Source of the DNA: Bacillota bacterium
GTDB lineage: Bacteria > Bacillota > Clostridia > Lachnospirales > Lachnospiraceae
NCBI GenBank assembly: GCA_023421505.1
Contig: JAEZTJ010000069.1
Location: 1 to 14,503, forward strand
Direction: 5' to 3'
Length of the DNA: 14,503 nt
A model generated the notes under the pieces. The model was not told the origin of the DNA and did no database searches. It worked only from the letters and a program-made list of their open reading frames with translations. Both the position numbers and the translations under genes were made by a program. Positions 5,952-13,715 of this stretch are shown in pieces; within the stretch, counting starts at the first letter, position 1, and each line of letters begins with the position of its first letter.

Positions 5952-6010
5952 ATAATTGCTTCGAAGTTTATTCTTCATTAATTCTTCTAACAGAACAACG
6001 AATTCTTACT

Positions 6011-6793
6011 TTATTTTACATCAGCCTTTCTAAAGGCTATTATCCCTAATGTAGTAGACACTGTAAAAAATACTACTCCAACAATGATTGCCCTTATATA
6101 ATCCGAGCTTTCTGCTTTAACATTAGCTAGAAAGGCTATATTATTCAACAAACTAAATTCTGAGAATTTAATCTTACCTTTCACTAGATATTCAAGCAAT
6201 GAAAAAATCAAAGGTCCAAAGGACATTATACCAATAGCGTTAATTGCTATCGTTCCTCCGAGATTTCTTATCACCATAGCAACTAACAATAATAATGCAA
6301 CCAAGGCTGTATTTAATAGAATTTCTATTCCGCCTGTCTTAAAAATCTGCACTAGATAATCACTGTTTAAATCACCTATACTACCAATAATAACTGTTGC
6401 CGCGAATGTACCTACAATAAAGGTAGCAATTATAATAATATAGGTTGCAGCCAACATAGTAATAAGCTTGGAAAAATAAATCTGAAGCTTTGAAAAGCCT
6501 TTTGATACAACGTTTTTCATTGTTCCATGTGAAAATTCGGCTGTTACAAAGATTGCCAAAACAATACTGAGAAGCATTTGTACATTTCCATTAGAAAAAG
6601 CAGTTAAACCATAAGAGATACCATCTTTATATCTTGAAGTTATATCAAAAACTGTTTCTCCTTCGGTCATCTTATTCGCCATATCCATCAAGATTATATT
6701 GATAGCCATAAGTCCCATAGCTACAATTGTGCAGATATAAAATGATATACTTCTAAATAGTCGGTAAAAATCCGATCGTAATAACTTTGACAT
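6011..6793 (-). CDS. ABC-2 type exporter permease, 260 aa
   Basis: Six hydrophobic segments are visible (about residues 15-37, 68-87, 110-136, 155-177, 180-203 and 233-255). The N-terminus LLRSDFYRLFRSISFYI and the AEFSHGTMKNVVSKG loop are characteristic of ABC-2 permeases of the bacitracin/lantibiotic-immunity type. ATG at 6793 follows CGGAGGATT. It lies 24 bp downstream of the ATPase gene and the two must work as a pair, probably as a homodimeric permease with two ATPases exporting a peptide, antibiotic or lipid-like compound. Substrate is unknown. No second permease, lantibiotic gene or adjacent two-component system is present. The downstream inverted repeat probably ends the transcript. 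Confidence 0.85.
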   Translation of the reverse strand: MSKLLRSDFYRLFRSISFYICTIVAMGLMAINIILMDMANKMTEGETVFDITSRYKDGISYGLTAFSNGNVQMLLSIVLAIFVTAEFSHGTMKNVVSKGFSKLQIYFSKLITMLAATYIIIIATFIVGTFAATVIIGSIGDLNSDYLVQIFKTGGIEILLNTALVALLLLVAMVIRNLGGTIAINAIGIMSFGPLIFSLLEYLVKGKIKFSEFSLLNNIAFLANVKAESSDYIRAIIVGVVFFTVSTTLGIIAFRKADVK

Positions 6794-6817
6794 AATAATC
6801 CTCCGTTTAATATAATT

Positions 6818-7735
6818 CTATCTCATAGTTTTATCAGTTGCGTCCATGAGCTGCATAAAATATGCTTCCAGATCCTGGCCAATAACAGAACTTGAATTTA
6901 CAACGATTCCATTCTTAGCCAATTCCATATTAATTATACCAGCCTTATCTAAATCCTCTGTTATATGGATTGTTTTATCGTCGATAATCTGGATAGCAGA
7001 CGCCTTCACTATTCCGGCAATAATTTTCTTAGCCTGTTCAACATTATCAACCTTAATTTCAAGCTCTCCCTTACATTTAGATTCCAGTTCTTCGTTCGTA
7101 AATTCAGCAACCATTACACCATTATTGATAACACCATAACGATTGGCTATTTTGGAAAGTTCTCCCAGAATATGACTGGATATTAAAATAGTAATTTTCC
7201 TATCCTGATTTAATTTCAAAACCAACTCTCTGATTTCTTTAATACCAGTAGGATCAAGACCATTAATTGGTTCATCTAACATTAGAAATTCCGGATTATC
7301 AAGTAAGGATATAGCTATTGCAAGTCGTTGTTTCATACCTAATGAGAAATTCTTTGCCTTCTTCTTACCAGCATCCTGAAGTCCAACCAAAGTAAGCATT
7401 TCATTAACATTCTTATTAGGATCCAACCCTAATAACAGACAATAATAATTTAGATTTTGTTTTGCAGTCATACTAGGAAATACAGCCGGATTCTCTATCA
7501 TCGTTCCAGTTTTTCTTCTTTGATTATCTAGGTCATCACTTTCAAATAGAAGTATAGAACCTTTTGACGGATGCGCTAAACCTGCAACCATACGGATTAA
7601 CGTTGTTTTACCTGCGCCATTCCTGCCTATGAAACCGTAAATATCTCCTCTTCGAACATTTAGGTCAATTCCATTGACAGCTGCTCTTTTACCAAATACC
7701 TTAGTAAGGCCCTTGGTCTGCAGTACATATTCCAT
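6818..7735 (-). CDS. ABC exporter ATPase, BcrA/lantibiotic-immunity-like, 305 aa
   Basis: Walker A is GRNGAGKTT (residues 37-45), the signature motif FSLGMKQRL (130-138), Walker B LMLDEP (151-156), and the switch His188 in ISSHIL. In place of the Q-loop glutamine the sequence reads MIENPAVFPSMT (Glu81), the E-loop form described for lantibiotic immunity ATPases. Residues about 215-305 form the C-terminal accessory region common in BcrA-type subunits. ATG at 7735 follows CAGGAGG. It is the first gene of a two-gene operon with the permease downstream. The 142-bp upstream gap holds no promoter I would call with confidence. Role: energising export or self-protection against a membrane-active compound, inferred from family. 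Confidence 0.9.
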   Translation of the reverse strand: MEYVLQTKGLTKVFGKRAAVNGIDLNVRRGDIYGFIGRNGAGKTTLIRMVAGLAHPSKGSILLFESDDLDNQRRKTGTMIENPAVFPSMTAKQNLNYYCLLLGLDPNKNVNEMLTLVGLQDAGKKKAKNFSLGMKQRLAIAISLLDNPEFLMLDEPINGLDPTGIKEIRELVLKLNQDRKITILISSHILGELSKIANRYGVINNGVMVAEFTNEELESKCKGELEIKVDNVEQAKKIIAGIVKASAIQIIDDKTIHITEDLDKAGIINMELAKNGIVVNSSSVIGQDLEAYFMQLMDATDKTMR

Positions 7736-7877
7736 GTTAAATTCCTCCTGTTTTGTAATATCTTGTAATAATTTAAAACTTGAATCAATTCTATCATAGT
7801 AAAATTAAAAAAGCATTAAGAAATAATAAAAAATGAGATAAAATCAAGTTTTTAATACAATTATAAATATTCTAGCT

Positions 7878-8360
7878 TCAGACCTCATTTTCCAACCATC
7901 CCTTACATACATCTACCCATTTGATATTCTGTGAATACTTCTCAAGCTCAGCACAGGTAAGTTTAATTGCAGAATTACTGCTACCACAGGCAGGATAAAC
8001 ATAATCAAAGCGTTTTAATGAAATATCCAAATAGACCTCCACTGAATTATTAAGACCAAAGGGGCAGACTCCACCGATAGCATGTCCTGTATAATCAAGA
8101 ACTTCCTCTGGAGATAGCATCTTAGCCTTCATTCCGTATTCTGCCTTAAATTTGCTGTTATCTATTTTAGCATCTCCAGCTGTAACAATAAGAATTGCAT
8201 CCTCCGCCCGCTTTAAGGAAAGTGTTTTGGCTATTCTGCAAGGCTCTACTGAAAGTGCCGCAGCTGCCAGCTCAACAGTCGCACTTGAGGTACGAAATTC
8301 AAGAATATCTTCCTCCCTGCCCCATTGTCTAAAATACTCTCTTACTTTTTCTATGGACAT
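7878..8360 (-). CDS. YbaK/EbsC-family aminoacyl-tRNA deacylase-like protein, about 160 aa
   Basis: The sequence fits the YbaK/ProX-type trans-editing fold. The N-terminus is SIEKVREYFRQWGREEDILE, then RIAKTLSLKRAEDAILIVTA contains the conserved lysine region (Lys near residue 45), then GHAIGGVCPFGL and LDISLKRFDYVYPACGS. These proteins hydrolyse misacylated tRNAs such as Cys- or Ala-tRNA(Pro); which substrate is used here cannot be read. I take the start at 8360 because GAGAGG lies 9 bases upstream. The ATG nine bases earlier (8369) abuts that same site and is less likely. It follows the CoiA-like gene by about 56 bp on the same strand and may be cotranscribed or free-standing. Confidence 0.87.
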   Translation of the reverse strand: MSIEKVREYFRQWGREEDILEFRTSSATVELAAAALSVEPCRIAKTLSLKRAEDAILIVTAGDAKIDNSKFKAEYGMKAKMLSPEEVLDYTGHAIGGVCPFGLNNSVEVYLDISLKRFDYVYPACGSSNSAIKLTCAELEKYSQNIKWVDVCKGWLENEV

Positions 8361-8416
8361 ATTATTCATCCTCTCTTGATTTATTAAAATTTAACATTAG
8401 ATTGGTCCCACGTAAT

Positions 8417-9397
8417 CTAATCCCTTTCCGACATAATTGCATCATAATATTTACGTGCTACAAGCTGTGCCTTTCCCTCTGATATGAGTTTTCTGCATTT
8501 TTCTAATAGTACTGGATCTAATGTAGGTCTTCCTATGCTAATATCAATCATTTCCTTAGATTTTCTATATTCCTCTAGACGTTTATTATCTATTTCTATA
8601 AGACGATTCTGTTCTTCTGATAAGCTCTGCAGCTGTTTCCGTCTATTATCATACTGATTCTTTTCTTTTATAATTAGATTTTCCATCTGTTCACAGGCCT
8701 CACTAAAATCGCAAAGCATCTGACCATCTGTATCAAGCGCAAGTTCCTTAATAAAGTAAGTTTTCACGCAGCATTTTATGTACCTTACTCTGCCAAGACG
8801 ATAGCCGAAGCTTTTCTTCAGCGTAATACATTCCTTCTGTGTATCTAAAAAAACAAGATACCCCATAGAGTTTTGGAGAAGATTTTGATACCAATCAATC
8901 TGCTTTAAATCCTTTAGCTGCCTGATACCTAATATATATATCGGTTTCATTAGCTTGGATTGATAAAAGGCGTCACGAATACGAAATTTTTCAAGACTGC
9001 TATTTTGAAGTCTATAATCCACTGCCAAGGCAGTACCCTCTTTGTATTCGCAATAAAGCGTACTATACATTCCATTCTCCATTTTATATCTAGCAAGAAT
9101 TTCAATACCAGGAAAGCTTCTTTTCATAAGTCGGTATAGCAGATGTTTCCCTTTTTTAAGCTCCTCAGATTCATGCCAATTGCCATAGTCACAGTCCATT
9201 GAATCATAATGGGCAAAATAGGGTTCCTTAACCATTCCAGCTGCAAGATAAACCGGTGCCCCACATTCCACACAATAAAGCAGTCGGTCGGCCGCTGCCT
9301 GCTTCCATTCCAGAACCAAATCTTCATCATATAATCCGCTATCGTCTTTCAGTTCAAGGGAGCAAATAGTATTTCCCTGGTATAAACAATTTTCCAT
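8417..9397 (-). CDS. competence protein CoiA-like, 326 aa
   Basis: Residues 42-65 read CVECGAPVYLAAGMVKEPYF followed by AHYD. This CxxC zinc-finger-like motif with a nearby His is the N-terminal hallmark of CoiA. HESEELKKGKHLLYRLMKR (75-93) matches the family's helical HxxxK region, and ALAVDYRL (Asp127) could supply one residue of the nuclease-like core. A clear second acidic/Lys motif of a PD-(D/E)XK site is not obvious. Residues about 225-290 are highly charged and probably coiled coil. CoiA promotes RecA-dependent recombination of incoming DNA in competent streptococci; the clostridial role is unproven. I start at the ATG at 9397, because the earlier TTG at 9418 would place the GGAGG (9412-9408) inside the gene. 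A short stem (8396-8421) overlaps the stop. Confidence 0.72.
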   Translation of the reverse strand: MENCLYQGNTICSLELKDDSGLYDEDLVLEWKQAAADRLLYCVECGAPVYLAAGMVKEPYFAHYDSMDCDYGNWHESEELKKGKHLLYRLMKRSFPGIEILARYKMENGMYSTLYCEYKEGTALAVDYRLQNSSLEKFRIRDAFYQSKLMKPIYILGIRQLKDLKQIDWYQNLLQNSMGYLVFLDTQKECITLKKSFGYRLGRVRYIKCCVKTYFIKELALDTDGQMLCDFSEACEQMENLIIKEKNQYDNRRKQLQSLSEEQNRLIEIDNKRLEEYRKSKEMIDISIGRPTLDPVLLEKCRKLISEGKAQLVARKYYDAIMSERD

Positions 9398-9446
9398 AAT
9401 CGATATACCTCCAGACAAAAATAAAAATCAGTAAGCTATAATCCTA

Positions 9447-10097
9447 TTATTTTGGATCACCGATTATATGAATGTTTGATATTTCCGCTTTAATATTATT
9501 ACGAGCTGCGGTCAAATTCAACAGCTGCGCAAGTTCCTCCTTATACTCTGATAATAATACTGCTAACAGGCGGTCCCTCTCTTCAGACGGCACAGCCTGT
9601 ATTGCTGCTTTCATCATCTGAACCGGAAGTCCCTTAAAGCTTAACAGTAAACGTCCGATTCTTCCTGACTTATCGTCCTTTTCTGATAAACCCTGTATTA
9701 ATTTAGGTAATAGACTGTCTATTGTTTTAAGGTAATCTATTTCATCAATTTGAATTTCTATTTTTAACATAGTCTCCCTACTCCCTTCTATTGAATCAGT
9801 CTTAAAGTATTTGACTTTTGCCGCTATATGTTCTCTGTCCAGCATATTATTTAGGTATTCGATTAACAAATCATTAAAATGCTGTAGAATTGATGCTGTT
9901 AGATTGGTCTTTTTAGGTATTGCTGAAACTATAAACTTAGAGAATTTAGAAGGCTTACCGTCATTAATGATTATTTTATTTAACGCAGAATAAAATAAAT
10001 TATCTTTTTCAGACAGCCATTTATCCATATAGGGCATCATTAATTCTACTAAGGTTATGTAATTAATATTTTGTAAATAAGCATTCATTCTTATCAT
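9447..10097 (-). CDS. hypothetical protein, 216 aa
   Basis: ATG at 10097 follows GGAGG at 8 nt. The protein is soluble, with no signal peptide or membrane segment. It has an N-terminal helical part (INYITLVELMMPYMDKWLSE), a central segment with a beta-like LKIEIQIDEIDYLKTIDSLL, and a C-terminal half of amphipathic helices ending SNIHIIGDPK. It contains no cysteine motif and no catalytic signature, and I recognise no family. It is the first gene of a likely operon with the CoiA-like gene 49 bp downstream, under the promoter at 10157-10185. The pairing hints at DNA uptake or recombination, but that is inference from position only. Confidence 0.75.
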   Translation of the reverse strand: MIRMNAYLQNINYITLVELMMPYMDKWLSEKDNLFYSALNKIIINDGKPSKFSKFIVSAIPKKTNLTASILQHFNDLLIEYLNNMLDREHIAAKVKYFKTDSIEGSRETMLKIEIQIDEIDYLKTIDSLLPKLIQGLSEKDDKSGRIGRLLLSFKGLPVQMMKAAIQAVPSEERDRLLAVLLSEYKEELAQLLNLTAARNNIKAEISNIHIIGDPK

Positions 10098-10156
10098 TAC
10101 AATATCCTCCGGCTAAATGTTCATGAAAGTATGTACCCCTAAAATCATCTTTATAC

Positions 10157-10185
10157 ATTATAATATAGTTTTTAGGAAATAACAA
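10157..10185 (-). promoter_or_regulatory. promoter for the 216-aa/CoiA-like operon
   Basis: On the minus strand: TTGTTA (10185-10180), 17-bp spacer, TATAAT (10162-10157), about 60 bp from the start codon at 10097. A 7-bp-arm palindrome lies seven bases upstream of the -35. The rest of the gap between genes (10211-10400) shows no further structure I can support. Confidence 0.65.
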
Positions 10186-10191
10186 ATAATT

Positions 10192-10210
10192 AAAGGTAAA
10201 TAATACCTTT
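10192..10210. repeat. AAAGGTA-N5-TACCTTT palindrome
   Basis: Perfect 7-bp inverted arms (10192-10198 and 10204-10210) separated by 5 bp lie just upstream of the -35 of the leftward promoter. This is the size and place of a dimeric regulator site. No known regulator consensus is recognised and chance occurrence is possible. Confidence 0.35.
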
Positions 10211-10400
10211 GTATATCCTTTAGAGAGACTGCTTCCTAATCATCTAGTAGATGTTTTTTATAAATAGAAATTAATGCAAAGATTACAATAGGTATGTTCA
10301 CAATTTTTATACATAGCAGGATTGTTATGTGATTTCATGACGCGATTAATAAAAAGACGTATTTTCTTATATATCTGGATTTCATGATTCATATAATATA

Positions 10401-10430
10401 AAAACCTGCCCGAAATCACGGCAGGTTTTT
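10401..10430 (-). terminator. Rho-independent terminator, usable on both strands
   Basis: AAAACCTGCC (10401-10410) pairs perfectly with GGCAGGTTTT (10420-10429) around a 9-nt loop, with T-runs on both sides. It lies 20 bp beyond the stop of the phospholipase-like gene at 10450, so its main role is ending that leftward transcript. Confidence 0.9.
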
Positions 10431-10449
10431 ATAAATTGTAAATTATGAA

Positions 10450-11055
10450 TTATTCTTCAATCAATACTTGCCCCAACCCATTATGCATCTGAGAAAAAGC
10501 TTTTTGAAAAAAAGATAATATTGCATCAACTACTTTGTAACATAAATCAATGATATATTGTATATCTTTGTGAATACATTTTAACGCTTTTAAATATTCC
10601 TTGTGGGTCTGTATAATAAAAAGCAGTAACTCATCGAGAGAATAAAAAATCTGACATTGTCTTTTTTCTCTTTGGGTATCTAAACAATTTATGTATTCCT
10701 TTAGAGAAAATTTCAGTTCTTTTTCATACTGCATATGTGCTGATATACTTCCATCAAAGATTTCATTATGAGGAAAGGTACAATAATCAGACAAATAATG
10801 AGTAATAACTCCCAAATGTCTTGCGTAATAACCGTTAATGCCTTTATTAATATCGTAATCCACGGTTATCTTCTTGATTTCATTTGTTAATATCTCAAAG
10901 GTTTCATCAAAAGTGTGACGCTTTGTAAGGAAGGATGGCTTCAAGTCAGGCAGAATGCTTCCTATATAGAACGATTTTTTATGTTCTTCTAAATCCTGTA
11001 CCTGCATGCTGATCATTAAAAATTTTGCAAGTGATATATGAGATTTTTTTCTCAA
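10450..11055 (-). CDS. zinc-dependent phospholipase C family protein, 201 aa
   Basis: The histidine/aspartate pattern of the Zn_dep_PLPC family is present in order: His6 in HISLAKFL, Asp37 in FYIGSILPDLKPS, His47 in KRHTFDE, His80 in ARHLGVITHYLSDY together with His86 and Asp90, His96 in FPHNE, and His107 with Glu111 in AHMQYEKEL. These can supply a complete metal site. At 201 aa it is short compared with secreted alpha-toxins. There is no signal peptide and no lipid-binding C-terminal domain, so it is probably a cytosolic relative of uncertain substrate. The start is TTG at 11055 with GGAGG 7 bases upstream. It has its own promoter (11115-11143) and terminator (10401-10430), so it is monocistronic. 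Confidence 0.85.
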   Translation of the reverse strand: MRKKSHISLAKFLMISMQVQDLEEHKKSFYIGSILPDLKPSFLTKRHTFDETFEILTNEIKKITVDYDINKGINGYYARHLGVITHYLSDYCTFPHNEIFDGSISAHMQYEKELKFSLKEYINCLDTQREKRQCQIFYSLDELLLFIIQTHKEYLKALKCIHKDIQYIIDLCYKVVDAILSFFQKAFSQMHNGLGQVLIEE

Positions 11056-11114
11056 TTCATTTCCTCCAAAAACTCTATCCTAATCCCAAGTTTTGTTCTT
11101 TCGTACTAGTTAAA

Positions 11115-11143
11115 ATAATACACCATTTCAGCATAATTCACAA
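11115..11143 (-). promoter_or_regulatory. promoter for the phospholipase-like gene
   Basis: On the minus strand: TTGTGA (11143-11138), 17-bp spacer, TATTAT (11120-11115), about 60 bp from the TTG start at 11055. Confidence 0.55.
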
Positions 11144-11242
11144 TAGGAATCAAATAAAAGCGGTTAGCATTTTTTCGCTGGCAATTTAAAACTCGTTGAA
11201 AAGCTTTAATGCATTATTACTTATGAAAATCCATTGTGCAAC

Positions 11243-11271
11243 TTGACATTAGGTTTGTCATAAGGTAAGAT
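11243..11271 (+). promoter_or_regulatory. promoter for the CNNM/CorC-like gene
   Basis: TTGACA (11243-11248, perfect), 17-bp spacer, TAAGAT (11266-11271). The leader to the TTG start at 11338 is about 60 nt. No Mg2+-sensing leader structure is evident in so short a stretch. Confidence 0.6.
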
Positions 11272-11337
11272 TGTTAATTGTAATATATAACAAATAATAA
11301 ATATTGCATGAGATTGAAAAATTTAGGAGATGATTTA

Positions 11338-12612
11338 TTGGATCTCAGTGACGCGGTGCAGCCGATAATATTACTTGGCCTACTGGTTCTGTCCTCCTTC
11401 TTTACCGCTTCAGAAGCAGCACTTAATGCGGTTAATAAGTTAAGGATCAGAGCTTTGGCAGATGACGATACTAAGGGCGCTAAAACTGCAAGTAAATTAA
11501 TTGAAGAGCCCAGAAAGATGTTGAGTGCTATATCCATATGCAAAAATGTTGCGAAGCTTTCTGCTTCTGCCTTCACAGCAATGATGGCTAGACATTATTT
11601 TGGAATAGAATGGGTGGGGCTATCTGTTGGAATTATAATACTATTATTCCTCATATTCGGTTCTATAGTACCCAGAACGATATCCTCAATTTATACAGAG
11701 AAGGTAGCTCTGGCAGTTGCCGGGCCTATTTACTTTATCACAAGGCTCTTATCACCGATTATATTAATACTGAATAAAATTTGTAATGGCTTCCTTCGTT
11801 TGTTTGGTGTTGATACCAAAGCAAAAAGTACAGCCATAACAGAGAATGAACTTCGTACCATCTTGGATTATAGTCATGAAGAAGGTGTAATAGAAAGCGA
11901 AGAACGACGAATGATAACCAATGTGGTAGATTTCGGCGATTCTCTTGCAAAGGATGTTATGGTTCCCCGCACCGATATGGCATTTGCCAATGTGGACTTT
12001 ACTTATGAGGAACTTGTTCAAGCCTTTTCTGAAGAAAAATATACAAGAATGCCGGTTTATTCGGAAACAAGAGATAATGTTATCGGTATTGTGAATTTGA
12101 AGGATGTGTTTTTCTATCATGGAGATACCGAAAGTTTTAATATCGTTGATATTATAAGAGAGCCCTACTTTACTTACGAATATAAGAAGACCTCCGAGCT
12201 TCTGATTGAAATGAGAAGGAACTCTATCTCTCTTGCGATAGTGCTTGATGAGTATGGTGCTACTGTCGGTCTGATTACAATCGAGGATTTATTAGAGGAA
12301 ATCGTTGGAGAAATACGAGATGAATACGATGATGATGAGGAAGACAGTATAAAGGCTATATCAGAAAACGAATATATCATTGACGGATATACAAAGCTGG
12401 ATGAAATTAATGAAGTACTTGGCCTAAACCTTGAGTCCGATGACTATGACTCCATAGCAGGTCATATCATATATCTATTGGATCACCTACCTGAGGAAGG
12501 TGAATCGGTAGAGGATAATAATATAGTATTTACCGTTGCGGCAGTTGATAAAAATCGTGTTGATAAGGTTCATATAATAATTAAACAAGAGGATACGACT
12601 GCGGGAGAATAA
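11338..12612 (+). CDS. CNNM/CorC-type (DUF21-CBS-CorC_HlyC) membrane protein, 424 aa
   Basis: A DUF21/CNNM membrane domain (about 1-165, with three to four hydrophobic segments) opens with ILLGLLVLSSFFTASEAALN. It is followed by the cytosolic block VMVPRTDM (208-214), a CBS pair (about 215-330) including RMPVYSE and LDEYGATVGLITIEDLLEE, and a CorC_HlyC domain (about 340-424). The family handles Mg2+/Co2+ export or tolerance. I choose TTG at 11338 because AGGAG lies 8 bases upstream; the in-frame ATG at 11308 has no ribosome binding site. The usual membrane motif with two Asn is here ISICKNVAKLSAS, and the usual GE..PK motif is GSIVPRT. The expected polar/acidic ion ligands are therefore missing, and transport activity is doubtful. 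A terminator follows at 12642. Confidence 0.9.
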   Translation: MDLSDAVQPIILLGLLVLSSFFTASEAALNAVNKLRIRALADDDTKGAKTASKLIEEPRKMLSAISICKNVAKLSASAFTAMMARHYFGIEWVGLSVGIIILLFLIFGSIVPRTISSIYTEKVALAVAGPIYFITRLLSPIILILNKICNGFLRLFGVDTKAKSTAITENELRTILDYSHEEGVIESEERRMITNVVDFGDSLAKDVMVPRTDMAFANVDFTYEELVQAFSEEKYTRMPVYSETRDNVIGIVNLKDVFFYHGDTESFNIVDIIREPYFTYEYKKTSELLIEMRRNSISLAIVLDEYGATVGLITIEDLLEEIVGEIRDEYDDDEEDSIKAISENEYIIDGYTKLDEINEVLGLNLESDDYDSIAGHIIYLLDHLPEEGESVEDNNIVFTVAAVDKNRVDKVHIIIKQEDTTAGE

Positions 12613-12641
12613 TATTCATAATCTTAATTGATAACTATCTT

Positions 12642-12680
12642 AAGGGTTGTGTTGTAGTAAAATACACACGACCCTTTTAC
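12642..12680 (+). terminator. Rho-independent terminator of the CNNM-like gene
   Basis: AAGGGTTGTGT (12642-12652) pairs with ACACGACCCTT (12666-12676), 11 bp including one G-U, with a 13-nt loop and a short T-run (12675-12678). It lies 30 bp past the stop at 12612. The short T-run makes it moderately strong at best. Confidence 0.75.
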
Positions 12681-12712
12681 CATTCTTCTTTTTAAATTAG
12701 TTGTTACCAAAA

Positions 12713-12823
12713 TCAATATAATCTTTCTTCATAATTATAGCTAGCATTTTTATCCGCATAAAAGATTACAAAATTACCTGCTTTAAAGTTAAATACTGCC
12801 CCTTGATGAATTTCTTCTGCAAC
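12713..12823 (-). pseudogene. orphan C-terminal fragment, duplicate of the end of the 13716-14503 gene
   Basis: The minus strand reads QGAVFNFKAGNFVIFYADKN, then ASYNYEERLY and a stop. This matches the last 30 residues of the neighbouring large protein (QGAVFNFKAGDFVIFYTDKK, ASDDYEGRLY). At the DNA level 12712-12807 and 13715-13810 agree at about 86 of 96 bases, and similarity continues a little past the stop. There is a stop immediately upstream in frame, no start codon and no ribosome binding site, so it is a remnant rather than a gene. It begins 14 bp after the stop of the 249-aa gene and looks like the scar of a tandem duplication or recombination. Confidence 0.82.
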
Positions 12824-12836
12824 CCTTTATAATTAT

Positions 12837-13586
12837 CTACATAACACTAAAATTTATATCTGCTTTTGCCATTGGTATAGCACTTTCCATAGCTATTGTT
12901 AGTGCTAACAATGGATTTAAAACATCTTTGCCTAAAATAATACCTTCCTGAATCGCTAATCCGAACATTACAGGCCACTCATTTGGATTAGTACAATAAT
13001 ATTCTACTTTCGGTAAAAATACAGGCCATAAATCTTTAACATAGTGAAAAGGTATATCTCCCGGTCTATGTCCTTCAGGTATTCTTGGTATACCATAATT
13101 ATCTTGTCCGACCATTTCAGTTACATGACGAAAAATATCGCCTATATCAATCATTTCATTAATACCCAGTATCTTTATCGCTCCAGCTGCTAGGGACCAT
13201 ACAGATAACTGATTTTCAACAAGCGGTTTGTTAATCAGTTCTCCAAAATAATATTTGCAACCATTTTTCGCCTCGATGATAGTAAATACCTGATTTTCTT
13301 TTAAACCCTTCCTCTCAATAAGCTCTTTGCGTAAATATGCTTGACAGCTATAGCCTGCTAAGGAACCTAGTATGCACAAAAGAGATTCCGTATGTACCCC
13401 CTTCGTATCTTTCATACTATTAATTAGCATATTAAGAATATCTTTTGCACCAATCTTAATTCCTATAAGTGGATCTTCTTTACGTTTTTCATTAATCGTA
13501 TCTTGAAATATTTCCTCAATCCCTTTGTTATTTTGTACATTTTGTGTGTTAACATTATTCTTACGTTTAAAAAATGACCAATTCAA
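12837..13586 (-). CDS. unrecognised 249-aa cytosolic protein
   Basis: TTG at 13586 follows GGAGG at 8 nt and opens NWSFFKRKNNVNTQNVQNNK. It has no signal peptide; hydrophobic stretches such as ESLLCILGSLAGYSCQAYL and VWSLAAGAIKILG are too short or too polar to be membrane spans. The first 30 residues are basic and Asn-rich. The C-terminal half has a conserved-looking GDIPFHYVKDLWPVFLPKVE and NEWPVMFGLAIQEGIILGKD. I recognise no family. It is inserted between a large protein's 3' end (130 bp upstream) and a duplicated fragment of that same 3' end (14 bp downstream). Partner or immunity gene to the large protein is one possible role, from context only. Confidence 0.75.
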   Translation of the reverse strand: MNWSFFKRKNNVNTQNVQNNKGIEEIFQDTINEKRKEDPLIGIKIGAKDILNMLINSMKDTKGVHTESLLCILGSLAGYSCQAYLRKELIERKGLKENQVFTIIEAKNGCKYYFGELINKPLVENQLSVWSLAAGAIKILGINEMIDIGDIFRHVTEMVGQDNYGIPRIPEGHRPGDIPFHYVKDLWPVFLPKVEYYCTNPNEWPVMFGLAIQEGIILGKDVLNPLLALTIAMESAIPMAKADINFSVM

Positions 13587-13715
13587 TTAAATATCCTCCT
13601 TCTCATATTCCCTACTGGTGTCAAAGAATTCCTTCTTTGCTTTTTATCAAAACGACACTTCTTCATCAATAAATTTTTTTGGTTATAGTGATTATTTTTT
13701 AGCTATGTTATAAAA

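Noticed and set aside
7775..7853. Inverted 9-bp arms AAAACTTGA and TCAAGTTTT in the gap between the ABC and YbaK genes
   Set aside because: The arms are 60 bp apart in very AT-rich sequence with no T-run or promoter logic; chance is likely.
8396..8421. 8-bp stem ATTAGATT/AATCTAAT over the stop codon of the CoiA-like gene
   Set aside because: AT-rich, with a 10-nt loop and no proper T-run on the coding strand; too weak to call a terminator.
10241..10258. CATCTAGTAGATG followed by TTTTTT as a rightward terminator
   Set aside because: The usable stem is only about 4 bp once a loop is allowed, and no rightward transcript is expected there.
11308..11337. ATG at 11308 as start of the CNNM/CorC-like gene
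   Set aside because: It has no ribosome binding site, whereas TTG at 11338 has AGGAG at 8 nt and begins right at the first membrane segment, as in the family.
13622..13639. CAAAGAA-TTCC-TTCTTTG hairpin followed by TTTTT on the plus strand
   Set aside because: No plus-strand gene precedes it, and on the minus strand, where the genes run, no T-run follows.
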